Position numbers and translations under genes: made by a program. Shown here piece after piece: positions 15,910 through 23,364 of a stretch of 46,962 nt of DNA; positions within the stretch are counted from its first letter, which is position 1; the number at the start of each line of letters is the position of its first letter. The notes below the pieces were generated by a model. It did no database searches. It was not told the DNA's origin and saw nothing but the letters and a program-made list of their open reading frames with translations. Source of the stretch: Sphingomonas azotifigens NBRC 15497 (GTDB lineage: Bacteria > Pseudomonadota > Alphaproteobacteria > Sphingomonadales > Sphingomonadaceae); contig NZ_BCTR01000059.1 in assembly GCF_002091475.1 (NCBI RefSeq), positions 1 to 46,962 on the forward strand. The letters run 5' to 3'.

Positions 15910-16988
15910 CGGGCGAGCCTGCTGAACAGCGCGAGATAGTCGCCGACCGGGTCCCCCGCGTCGTCGCGCGGTACCGGGCGCGCGCGACCGGGCGCAAGCC
16001 AATGCTCGAGCGCGGCGACCAGCGCGTCGCCGTCCTCGCGGGCGACAACGGAGCCGAGCGCGGGCGAATCGATCAGCTCGCGCACCGCGACGCTCGCCTC
16101 GGTGGCAACGACCGGCGTGCCCTGTGACAGCGCCTCGCGGATCACCCCGGGCACGCCTTCGAAGTCGGAGGTCAGCGCCGCGACCGTCGCCCCCTTCAGC
16201 GCTGGCAGCGGATCGCTGACATGGCCGGGCATGCGCACCCGGTCGCCGAGCCCCATCCGCGCCACCTGCGCCGCCAGCGACGCCCGCGCGCTGCCCTCGC
16301 CCAGCAACAGCAGCTGGACCGAGCGATCGGCCAGCCGCGGCAACGCGTCGATCAGCCGGTCCCAGCGCTTCTGCGGCTCGAGCCGGCCGACGCCGACGAT
16401 ATAGCGGCCCGCCGGCAGCGCGATCGGCGCCGCATCGTGGATGCGTTCGGCGGGCGGGTTGGCGATCACGCTCACCCGCTCCTGGGGGATCGCCATTTCA
16501 GTGATCGCCTCGCGCGCCATCGCGGGAGTCATCGCCACGATATGATCGAGGAACCAGGGATGCCAGCGCAGCCAGCGATTATAGCCCCAGGCGACGAACC
16601 GCCACATTTCCGGCCGCACCAGCGCGTTCGAGACCTTGGCGACGATCGGCGGGCAGGCGCGGCCGAGTCGCAGCCGGATGACGGCGCTGACGGCGGTATA
16701 ATAGTTGCCGGGGCAGAACAGGATGTCCGGATCCACGCTGCGAACCTTGCCGGGCATCCGCAGCAGGATCGGATAATGCGGGCTGCCGAGCTCGATCAGC
16801 TCGATGCCGGGCGGCAGTTCGGCGGCGAGCGGCCCCTCGCAGGCGCCCAGCACCAGCGTCACCCGGTGTCCCCTTTCGAGCCATCCCGCCGCCATGCGCA
16901 GCAGTGCGCGTTCGACGCCGCCGCCCTGCAGCGTTTCTGCGAACGCCATCACATGGAGTGGCGTGGAGGGGGGCGACCGGTATAGCAT
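15894..16988 (-). CDS. GT4-family glycosyltransferase
   Basis: A 364-residue GT-B fold enzyme. The N-terminal domain has the acceptor-side glycine loop ETLQGGGVERALLRMA (about 18-33); the C-terminal domain starts with PAGRYIVGVGRLEPQKRWD and carries the nucleotide-sugar motif SDFEGVPGVIREALSQGTPVVA with the two spaced Glu residues of GT4 enzymes. This layout fits retaining sugar transfer to a lipid or glycan acceptor at the inner face of the membrane. Donor and acceptor are unknown. It is transcribed away from the membrane-protein/DUF2141/GT4 operon across a 188-base gap, which suggests a shared envelope-glycan role. Confidence 0.9.
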   Translation of the reverse strand: MLYRSPPSTPLHVMAFAETLQGGGVERALLRMAAGWLERGHRVTLVLGACEGPLAAELPPGIELIELGSPHYPILLRMPGKVRSVDPDILFCPGNYYTAVSAVIRLRLGRACPPIVAKVSNALVRPEMWRFVAWGYNRWLRWHPWFLDHIVAMTPAMAREAITEMAIPQERVSVIANPPAERIHDAAPIALPAGRYIVGVGRLEPQKRWDRLIDALPRLADRSVQLLLLGEGSARASLAAQVARMGLGDRVRMPGHVSDPLPALKGATVAALTSDFEGVPGVIREALSQGTPVVATEASVAVRELIDSPALGSVVAREDGDALVAALEHWLAPGRARPVPRDDAGDPVGDYLALFSRLARQRIA

Positions 16989-17044
16989 CTACTTGCGGTT
17001 TGCCTTTCTAAAGCCCAAATCGCTGCCGGAATAAACCGCAATGT

Positions 17045-17072
17045 GTTGGGAAAGACCCAACGTCGCGCGACG
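17045..17072. other. Paired short palindromes between divergent genes
   Basis: GTTGGG-AAAGA-CCCAAC (17045-17061) abuts the perfect palindrome CGTCGCGCGACG (17061-17072). They lie in the 188-base gap between the leftward GT4 gene and the rightward membrane-protein operon and could be an operator or a leader hairpin. Nothing else in the gap is recognisable except a GGAG site before 17177. Confidence 0.3.
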
Positions 17073-17176
17073 TGCCCGAGATACGGGAGACGCCGAAACG
17101 CGGGAAGTGAGAGATTGTTTCGGTTTTGGCGGTGGCGCTTTTGGACGGATTGAACAGGCAGGTTGGAGAGGCTTCG

Positions 17177-18103
17177 ATGACCCCGCGCGTGATCGAAGCC
17201 GCGATTCCCGCTGCACCCGATCTTGCGGGGCTCGAGCCCGTCGAGAAGATCAAGCGCCGCTGGCCGATGTGGCTGGGCGCGGGTCTCACGCTGCTGATGG
17301 TGGTGGGGCTGGGCCGCGAGCTGTTCGGCGGCGGCCTGGCCGGGCTGGCGCGGGCGATGCCCACCAATCCGCTCTTCTACCTCGTCTTCGTACTCTATTA
17401 TCTCGGCTCGCCGACCTTCGACTACATCATCTTCCGCAAGCTGTGGCGGATTCCGATCGATGGCATGATCGCGCTCCACAAGAAGCGGATCGCAAACGAA
17501 GTGCTGCTCGGCTATTCGGGCGAGGCCTATTTCTACGCCTGGGCACGCCAGCGCACCCAGATGGTGGCAGCGCCGTTCGGCGCGGTGAAGGACGTGACGA
17601 TCCTCTCGGCGATCGCCGGCAACGCGATGACGCTGGCGGTGGTGGCGATGGCGCTGCCGTTCGGCATCGACCTGCTGAAGCCCGCCGAGTTCAACACGCT
17701 GATGGGCTCGATCGCGGTGATCTTCGCGATGTCGCTGCCGTTCCTGGTATTTTCCAAGCGCGTCTTCTCGCTGCCGCGCGGCCAGCTGTGGTGGGTGTTC
17801 GGCATCCACTGCGTCCGCATCATCACCAGCTCGGTGCTGATCGCCTTTGCCTGGCATTTCGCGATGCCGCAGGTCTCGATCGGCATCTGGCTGCTGCTGT
17901 CGGCCGGGCGGCTGCTCGCCTGGCGTCTGCCGCTGGTGCCGAACAAGGAACTGCTGTTCGCCAGCTTCGCGATCATGGTGATCGGGCAGGGCGAGGCGCT
18001 TTCCGAGTTGATGGCGCTCATCGCCGGCCTTTCGCTGGTCGCCCATATGGTCCTGATCGCGGGCTTCGGCCTGCACGCACTGCTCACGAGGAAAAAAGCA
18101 TGA
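17177..18103 (+). CDS. Polytopic membrane protein of an envelope-glycan operon, function unknown
   Basis: The 308-residue protein has a cytoplasmic N-terminus and about eight hydrophobic segments, for example WPMWLGAGLTLLMVVGL, PLFYLVFVLYYLGSP, and SAIAGNAMTLAVVAMALPF. I recognise no transporter or enzyme motif. The ATG at 17177 has GGAGAGG just upstream; the frame opens 17 codons earlier but without such a site. Its stop overlaps the start of the DUF2141 gene by four bases, and a GT4 gene follows eight bases after that, so all three are probably one operon. A role in moving or building an envelope glycolipid is inference from context. Confidence 0.8.
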   Translation: MTPRVIEAAIPAAPDLAGLEPVEKIKRRWPMWLGAGLTLLMVVGLGRELFGGGLAGLARAMPTNPLFYLVFVLYYLGSPTFDYIIFRKLWRIPIDGMIALHKKRIANEVLLGYSGEAYFYAWARQRTQMVAAPFGAVKDVTILSAIAGNAMTLAVVAMALPFGIDLLKPAEFNTLMGSIAVIFAMSLPFLVFSKRVFSLPRGQLWWVFGIHCVRIITSSVLIAFAWHFAMPQVSIGIWLLLSAGRLLAWRLPLVPNKELLFASFAIMVIGQGEALSELMALIAGLSLVAHMVLIAGFGLHALLTRKKA

Positions 18104-18618
18104 AGCGCATCGCCTTTCTGGCCGCGACGATGCTGGCCGCCACGGCCGCCCACCCGGCCTCGGCGCAGGTGCTGGGCGAGGATGCCGGCGCCTGCAGCGG
18201 CGGTCGGGGATCGGCCATCCAGGCCGAGATCACCGGCTTGAAGGACCGCACCGGCCGGCTGAAGCTGGAACTCTATCCGGCGACCGAGGAGGATTTCCTC
18301 AAGGACGACCGGGACCTGGTGAAGGAAGGCAAGACCTTCCGCCGCATCTGGGCCAACACGCCGCCTTCGGGCGCGGTGGTGATGTGCATCCGCGTGCCGG
18401 GGCCCGGCGAATATGCGGTGCTGTTCACCCATGACCGCGACGGCAAGAACAAGTTCGATTTCTGGACCGACGGTGCCGGCTTCCCCTCCAACCAGCGGCT
18501 CGGCCGCAGCCGTCCCAAATTGCGTCAGGCGCTGGTGCATGTCGGGAACGGAGTGACGACCGTGAACATTCGAGCGCAGTATCTGCGCGGGCTGGGAGGA
18601 TTCGGCCCGCTCAACTGA
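18100..18618 (+). CDS. DUF2141 family secreted protein
   Basis: A 172-residue protein with a clear signal peptide (about 1-23, cleaved after ASAQ) and a beta-rich DUF2141 domain, seen in the LKLELYPATEEDFL region and the PGPGEYAVLFTHDRDGKNKFD motif with the typical Asp-rich loop. Two Cys (about residues 32 and 87) could form a disulfide. DUF2141 proteins are periplasmic or outer-membrane and of unknown function. The start overlaps the membrane-protein stop (ATGA), so the two are made together. Confidence 0.88.
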   Translation: MKRIAFLAATMLAATAAHPASAQVLGEDAGACSGGRGSAIQAEITGLKDRTGRLKLELYPATEEDFLKDDRDLVKEGKTFRRIWANTPPSGAVVMCIRVPGPGEYAVLFTHDRDGKNKFDFWTDGAGFPSNQRLGRSRPKLRQALVHVGNGVTTVNIRAQYLRGLGGFGPLN

Positions 18619-18626
18619 GGGGGCCT

Positions 18627-19826
18627 ATGCGCATCGCCGACGTCAACGAGTTCTACTCGCCTACCGGCGGCGGGGTGCGCACCTATCTCGATCGCAAGAT
18701 GGGCCTGATGGCGGATCTGGGGCACGAACTGATCGTGGTCGCCCCAGGGGCCGAGAACGCCGTCGAGGAGCGGCCGGGCGGGGGCGCGATCCACTGGATC
18801 AAGGCACCGCCGCTGCTGCTCGATCGCAACTACCGCATCTTCGTCAAGGACGAGCCGGTCTGGGCCGCGCTCGACCGGATCCAGCCCGACATCGTCGAGA
18901 ACAGCTCGCCCTGGCTGCCAGCCTGGACGGTCGCGCGCTGGCCGGGGGACGCGCTCAAGGTCTATTTCGCGCATGGCGATCTGGTCGGCACCTATCCGCA
19001 GCGCTGGCTCGACAGCGTGGCGACGCCGCTCCAGGTGGAGCAGGCCTTTGGCTGGTACACTCGCTACATGGCGCGCTTCCTCGCCAGCTATGACGCGTTC
19101 GTCACCAACGGGCCGGCGCTGGCCAAGCGGTTCGCGCGGCGCGGGCTGAAGGTCGATGCGTCGGTGCCGCTCGGCATCGACCGCGGCTGGTTCTCGCCCG
19201 CGCTGCGCGACGAGAAGCTGCGCGTCTCGCTGCTCGCCCAGCTGGGCCTGCCGCCGGAGGGGCACCTGCTGCTCGGGCTGGGCCGCCACCACAAGGAAAA
19301 GCGCTGGCCGCTGGTGATCGAGGCGGTCGAGGCGGCGGCCAACGACCTGCCGGTGGGGCTGATGCTGCTCGGCGACGGACCGCAGCGCCACCAGCTCGAG
19401 GGGCTGATCGCCGAAAGCCCGCATATCCGCATTTTCCGGCCGGTGTACGATCGTCTGCGGCTGTCGCGCATCATGGCGAGCTGCGACGCGCTGATCCACG
19501 GTTCCGATGCCGAGCCGTTCGGACTGGTCGCGTGGGAGGCGCTCGCCTCGGGCCTGCCGCTGATCGGACCGGATGAGGGCGGGTTCGCCGAGGTCGCCGA
19601 TCCGCTCTATGCGGAGACCTATGCCGCGCGTAATACGCTGTCGGCAGCCGATGCGATCCGCCGGCTGTTCGCGCGCGACCAGACGCTGCTGCGCCACGCC
19701 GCGCAGGTGGCTGCGGCAAAGGTACGCAGCGACGCCGATCACGCCGCTGCGCTGATGGACTGCTATGCCGGCCTGCTCGCCGCCCGGCGGAATGGCACCG
19801 CGGCGGCAATCGCCGGCGCGGCATAG
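18627..19826 (+). CDS. GT4-family glycosyltransferase
   Basis: This 399-residue GT-B enzyme starts MRIADVNEFYSPTGGGVRTY, with the glycine-rich acceptor loop, and has the donor-binding C-terminal domain: GLGRHHKEKRW near residue 225 and DAEPFGLVAWEALASGLPLIG with the EX7E glutamates near residue 297. It lies eight bases after the DUF2141 gene. The final 20 or so residues are Ala-rich, and the last 64 bases overlap the opposite-strand GT-C gene, so the tail may be a late extension. Substrates are unknown; sphingomonads build glycosphingolipids and exopolysaccharides, and either would fit. Confidence 0.9.
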   Translation: MRIADVNEFYSPTGGGVRTYLDRKMGLMADLGHELIVVAPGAENAVEERPGGGAIHWIKAPPLLLDRNYRIFVKDEPVWAALDRIQPDIVENSSPWLPAWTVARWPGDALKVYFAHGDLVGTYPQRWLDSVATPLQVEQAFGWYTRYMARFLASYDAFVTNGPALAKRFARRGLKVDASVPLGIDRGWFSPALRDEKLRVSLLAQLGLPPEGHLLLGLGRHHKEKRWPLVIEAVEAAANDLPVGLMLLGDGPQRHQLEGLIAESPHIRIFRPVYDRLRLSRIMASCDALIHGSDAEPFGLVAWEALASGLPLIGPDEGGFAEVADPLYAETYAARNTLSAADAIRRLFARDQTLLRHAAQVAAAKVRSDADHAAALMDCYAGLLAARRNGTAAAIAGAA

Positions 19827-21310
19827 ACGGTGATCGGCACCCGGCCGAGCAGATAGGTGCCGCGGATCGTATAGCCTAGGCGATGCAGATAGTGCTGCAC
19901 CCGGACACGCACCGCCAGCCGCTCGCCGCGGAACGGGGGACGCATCACGACGACGGCGGGGTGCCGGGCAAAGATGCGGTCGACCTCCTCGATCTGGTCG
20001 ACGCCGAGTGCGCCGTTCTCGCGCTGGCGGGACAGGTGGCTGGGGAACAGCCATGGCGACAGCGCGCAGCGGCCGGTCGCGCCGTACAGCATCGAATCGC
20101 CCGAATGGACATAGAGGCAGCCGCGCCCCTTGCCGATCGCGTCGGCGAGCGTGGCGAACTGGGCGGCGTTGCCGCGGGCGGCCTGGGCAGCAAATACGCA
20201 AACGGTCCCGGCGATCAGCGCGATCCCGAGGAGCGCGGGGGCGACGATGCGCCGGCCGATGCGGTCGTGCGCAAAGAAGGCTGCGCAGCCGAGGCTGGCG
20301 GGCACCATCGCGGGCAGCGCATAATGCGGGAACCAGGAGCCGAACACGATCAGCCCCAGCATCGCCGCGATCAGCCAGCCCAGCAGGAGCGTGCCGGCAT
20401 CGGAAAGCTCGCCATGCCGCTGGCGCCGCGCCCAGCCCAGTCCGCTCAGCACCAGCAGCGGCGCGAGCGGCACCATCACCTCGCAGAACGCGCCTACCAG
20501 ATCGATGAAGGGATCGCTCTTGCGATCGAGGATCGAACCGAAATTGGCGTAGAACCAGGCGTCGAAATGCCCGAGCTTCGCATAGGTCGCGCCCGCGAGC
20601 AGCGTCGGCAGCATCGCCACGCCGGCATAGCCGAGCCCGCGGCGGGCGATATGGACGAAGCTGGCGCCGAGCATCGCCTCGCGCCGCAGCAGCCACAGGC
20701 CGAGGAACAGGCCTTCGAACAGCACGGTGTATTTCACCTGCAGCGCGAGGCCGGCCAGCAGCATCGCCAGCAGGTTGCGCCCGACGCGGGCGGGATCGCC
20801 GTCGCGATCGTCGGCGCGCGGCAGCATCAGCGCCACCGCCCCGATCACCAGCAGATTGTAGAATACCGGCGCCTGGCCGCCCTGACCGTCCGCCACGTTC
20901 AGCATCAGGATGTAGAGCAGCGCGGCGGGCAGCGCGCCGGCGCTCCAGCCGACGCGATCGGCGATCCGCGCGATCAGACCGGCGGTGCAAACCGCACAGG
21001 CCAGCGCCATCAGTTGGTACGCAAGGATGCCCCAGGGCAGGCCCAGCGCTGCGGCCGGAGCGTAGAGCAGGAACAGCCCGATCGGCTTGCGATCCCAGAT
21101 GTCGACGAACGGCAGCGCGCCGTCCAGCATCCGGCGGGCGGTGACCCAGTAGAATTGCTCGTCGACGGCCACCACCGGGTTGCCGAAGGTCGCAGCGCGC
21201 ACCGCCACCGCCACGGCCACCAGCACCAGCCAGCGCGGGACGGTCGCCGCAGCCGCTGCCAGCCCCGCTTTCGGCTCGGCAATGCCGAGCGTTGCGATCC
21301 GCGTCGCCAT
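19763..21310 (-). CDS. GT-C fold membrane glycosyltransferase (GT39/PMT-like)
   Basis: A 515-residue protein with about eleven helices and the first periplasmic loop typical of lipid-linked-sugar transferases: VDEQFYWVTARRML followed by FVDIWDRKPIG, where the Asp-Glu pair is the likely catalytic site. Such enzymes transfer a sugar from a polyprenyl-phosphate donor to lipid A, protein or glycan in the periplasm. A soluble domain of about 110 residues follows the last helix. The acceptor is unknown. The gene runs toward the GT4 gene with a 64-base overlap at the 3' ends. Confidence 0.82.
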   Translation of the reverse strand: MATRIATLGIAEPKAGLAAAAATVPRWLVLVAVAVAVRAATFGNPVVAVDEQFYWVTARRMLDGALPFVDIWDRKPIGLFLLYAPAAALGLPWGILAYQLMALACAVCTAGLIARIADRVGWSAGALPAALLYILMLNVADGQGGQAPVFYNLLVIGAVALMLPRADDRDGDPARVGRNLLAMLLAGLALQVKYTVLFEGLFLGLWLLRREAMLGASFVHIARRGLGYAGVAMLPTLLAGATYAKLGHFDAWFYANFGSILDRKSDPFIDLVGAFCEVMVPLAPLLVLSGLGWARRQRHGELSDAGTLLLGWLIAAMLGLIVFGSWFPHYALPAMVPASLGCAAFFAHDRIGRRIVAPALLGIALIAGTVCVFAAQAARGNAAQFATLADAIGKGRGCLYVHSGDSMLYGATGRCALSPWLFPSHLSRQRENGALGVDQIEEVDRIFARHPAVVVMRPPFRGERLAVRVRVQHYLHRLGYTIRGTYLLGRVPITVYAAPAIAAAVPFRRAASRPA

Positions 21311-21513
21311 CAGTTGGCGGTGCCGCGCGCCATGGAAGGATGCGCCGCTCGGCTGCGGCGGGACAGCCGGGCAAGGCCCGGGGCAATTCGGAATGCGTTC
21401 ACGTGCGTCTTCGTCTCCGTGCTGCCGGCGGGCTTCCCGTCCGACAGGGTGCGCCCCCAGTTTTCACGCCCCGAATGTCGATTCGACGATTTGCCTAGCC
21501 CAGCTTTGCGCGG

Positions 21514-21531
21514 CTGTCACGAACCCGACAC
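21514..21531 (+). promoter_or_regulatory. Candidate Pho box upstream of phoD
   Basis: CTGTCAC-GAAC-CCGACAC forms a direct repeat with 11-base periodicity: the first half matches the PhoB consensus CTGTCAT/C, the second agrees at five of seven positions. It ends 45 bases before the phoD start. This is the arrangement expected for PhoB-activated promoters. The rest of the 266-base gap (21311-21576) holds nothing I can name. Confidence 0.5.
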
Positions 21532-21576
21532 CAAGCAGAGGCACGGAGCGACCGACCGAGAAAGGGACGCGACAAG

Positions 21577-23199
21577 ATGAACCATCGTATCGACCGCCGT
21601 TCGCTGCTGCTGACGGGCACCTTCGGCATCGGCGCGCTCGCGCTGCCGGGCATTGCGCTGGCGCAAGCCGCCGCGCGGGGCTTCACCCATTCGGTGGCGA
21701 GCGGCGAGCCGGGGCCGGACACGATGCTGCTGTGGACGCGCTACGTCCCCGCCGATGGGGCCGCGGTCAAGCTGCGCGCGCAGATCGCGACCAGCGCCGA
21801 CTTTACCCGAATCGTCGCCGACGGCGAGCAGATCACCGGCCCGTGGCGCGACCATACCGCCAAGGTGACGGTCGCCGGCCTGTCGCCGGACACGCGCTAT
21901 TTCTACCGCTTCGTGGCGCCGGACGGCAGCTTCTCGCCCGTCGGTCGCACCAAGACGCTACCGCTGGGCGATGCCCGCCGCTTCGGCATCGCGATCTTCT
22001 CCTGCTCGAACCTGCCGTTCGGCTATTTCAACGCCTATGGCCATGCCGCGGCGCGCGACGACATCGACCTGTGGATCCATCTCGGCGACTATCTCTACGA
22101 GTACAAGCAGGGCGGCTATGCGCCCGCAGGCGGTGCGGTGGGCGGCCGCTGGCCCGAGCCGGCGGGAGAGATGATCCATCTCGCCGATTATCGCCTGCGC
22201 TACGCCAGCTACCGCGCCGATCCCGACCTGCAGGCGCTGCATGCCGCCAAGCCGATGCTGATCCAGTGGGACGATCACGAAAGCGCGAACGACAGCTGGG
22301 AAGGCGGCGCCGAGAATCACCAGCCGGACAGCGAAGGCGACTGGAGCGCGCGTAAGGCAGCGGCGATGCAGGTGTTCCGCGAATGGATGCCGGTCTCCGA
22401 AACGCCCTGGGGCAGCTACGAGATCGGCACGCTCGCCACCTTCTTCCGCACCGAGAGCCGGTTGCTCGCGCGCAGCCAGCAGCCCGATGTCGCGCCGCTG
22501 TTCAAGGAGGCCGATCCGGTCAAGGCGCTCACCGCCTTCCGCGACGGCGCCTGGCAGGATCCGGCGGTGACGATGCTCGGCAGCGAGCAGGAAGTGTGGC
22601 TGGACCATGCGATGCGCCGCTCGGTGAAGGCGGGGCAGCGCTGGCAGGTGGTCGGCTTCGGCACGATCATGGGCAATCTGGTGACGCCGGCCGATGCGCT
22701 GGGCTGGATCGCGCCGGACGCCGATCCGCGCGCCAAGGCCTATGTGCAGGCAGGCGTGCTGGCGGGCAAGCTGGGGCTGCCGCTCGGCTATGACAGCTGG
22801 GGCGGCTATCCGGCGGCACGGGCGCGGTTCCTCAAATCGTCGCAGGCGATGGGCGCGAACCTGCTGGTGGTGTGCGGCGACAGCCACAATGCCTGGGCGT
22901 TCGATCTCGCGCAGGACGGCAAGGTGGCGGGCGTCGAGTTCGCCGGCCACGCGGTGACCTCGCCGGGCTTCGAAAGCGCGCTCAAGACCGATCCGAAGGT
23001 GGTCGCAGCGGGCTTGGTGAAGGCCAACCCCGAGCTGAAATGGTGCGACACCAGCCGCCGTGGATACATGGCGCTGACGCTCACCCCCGATCAGGCGCGC
23101 AACGACTGGGTGTTCGTGGACAGCATCACCACGCGGAGCCTGAAGGCGAGCGTGGGGCATAGCGCGACGGTGCAGCGCGGCCGCAACGTGATGGCGTAA
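21577..23199 (+). CDS. phoD: PhoD-family alkaline phosphatase/phosphodiesterase
   Basis: A 540-residue secreted metallophosphatase that releases phosphate from phosphoesters. The N-terminus has a Tat-type signal (DRRSLLLTG then a hydrophobic run ending near ALAQ, residue 31), as expected for PhoD, which is exported folded with its metals. A PhoD N-terminal domain (about 35-130) precedes the catalytic domain with HLGDYLYEYKQGGY, the metal motif WDDHESANDSW, and GDSHNAWAFDL. Length is typical. A Pho-box-like repeat lies upstream. It stands alone, facing pepN. Confidence 0.93.
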   Translation: MNHRIDRRSLLLTGTFGIGALALPGIALAQAAARGFTHSVASGEPGPDTMLLWTRYVPADGAAVKLRAQIATSADFTRIVADGEQITGPWRDHTAKVTVAGLSPDTRYFYRFVAPDGSFSPVGRTKTLPLGDARRFGIAIFSCSNLPFGYFNAYGHAAARDDIDLWIHLGDYLYEYKQGGYAPAGGAVGGRWPEPAGEMIHLADYRLRYASYRADPDLQALHAAKPMLIQWDDHESANDSWEGGAENHQPDSEGDWSARKAAAMQVFREWMPVSETPWGSYEIGTLATFFRTESRLLARSQQPDVAPLFKEADPVKALTAFRDGAWQDPAVTMLGSEQEVWLDHAMRRSVKAGQRWQVVGFGTIMGNLVTPADALGWIAPDADPRAKAYVQAGVLAGKLGLPLGYDSWGGYPAARARFLKSSQAMGANLLVVCGDSHNAWAFDLAQDGKVAGVEFAGHAVTSPGFESALKTDPKVVAAGLVKANPELKWCDTSRRGYMALTLTPDQARNDWVFVDSITTRSLKASVGHSATVQRGRNVMA

Positions 23200-23210
23200 G
23201 GCGATTGTTT

Positions 23211-23332
23211 CCCTCCCCCGTCGCGGGGGAGGGGTGTCGCATAGGACCAAGGAAGCGCGTCATCCCCGCGAAGGCGGGGATCCATTGGCGCCGAAATCTC
23301 GGTTCGTTCCCCCCAGGCCGCCGGGGGGAACG
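23211..23332. repeat. Hairpin cluster between phoD and pepN
   Basis: Three elements lie between the converging genes: a perfect 10-bp hairpin CCCTCCCCCG-TCG-CGGGGGAGGG (23211-23233); a single copy of the CGTCATCCCCGCGAAGGCGG element with its ATCCATT tail (23258-23288); and a 10-bp stem CGTTCCCCCC/GGGGGGAACG (23305-23332). None has a T-run. They may end transcription from both sides, but they match dispersed repeats seen elsewhere. Confidence 0.6.
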
Positions 23333-23364
23333 CTGAGCGTCCGTCACGACAGCGCGGCGAAGAC

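Noticed and set aside
18525..21386. A 953-codon minus-strand frame spanning the GT4 and GT-C genes
   Set aside because: It is a shadow frame of the GT4 gene and of the GT-C gene in another phase, with Arg/Ala-rich composition and no motifs.
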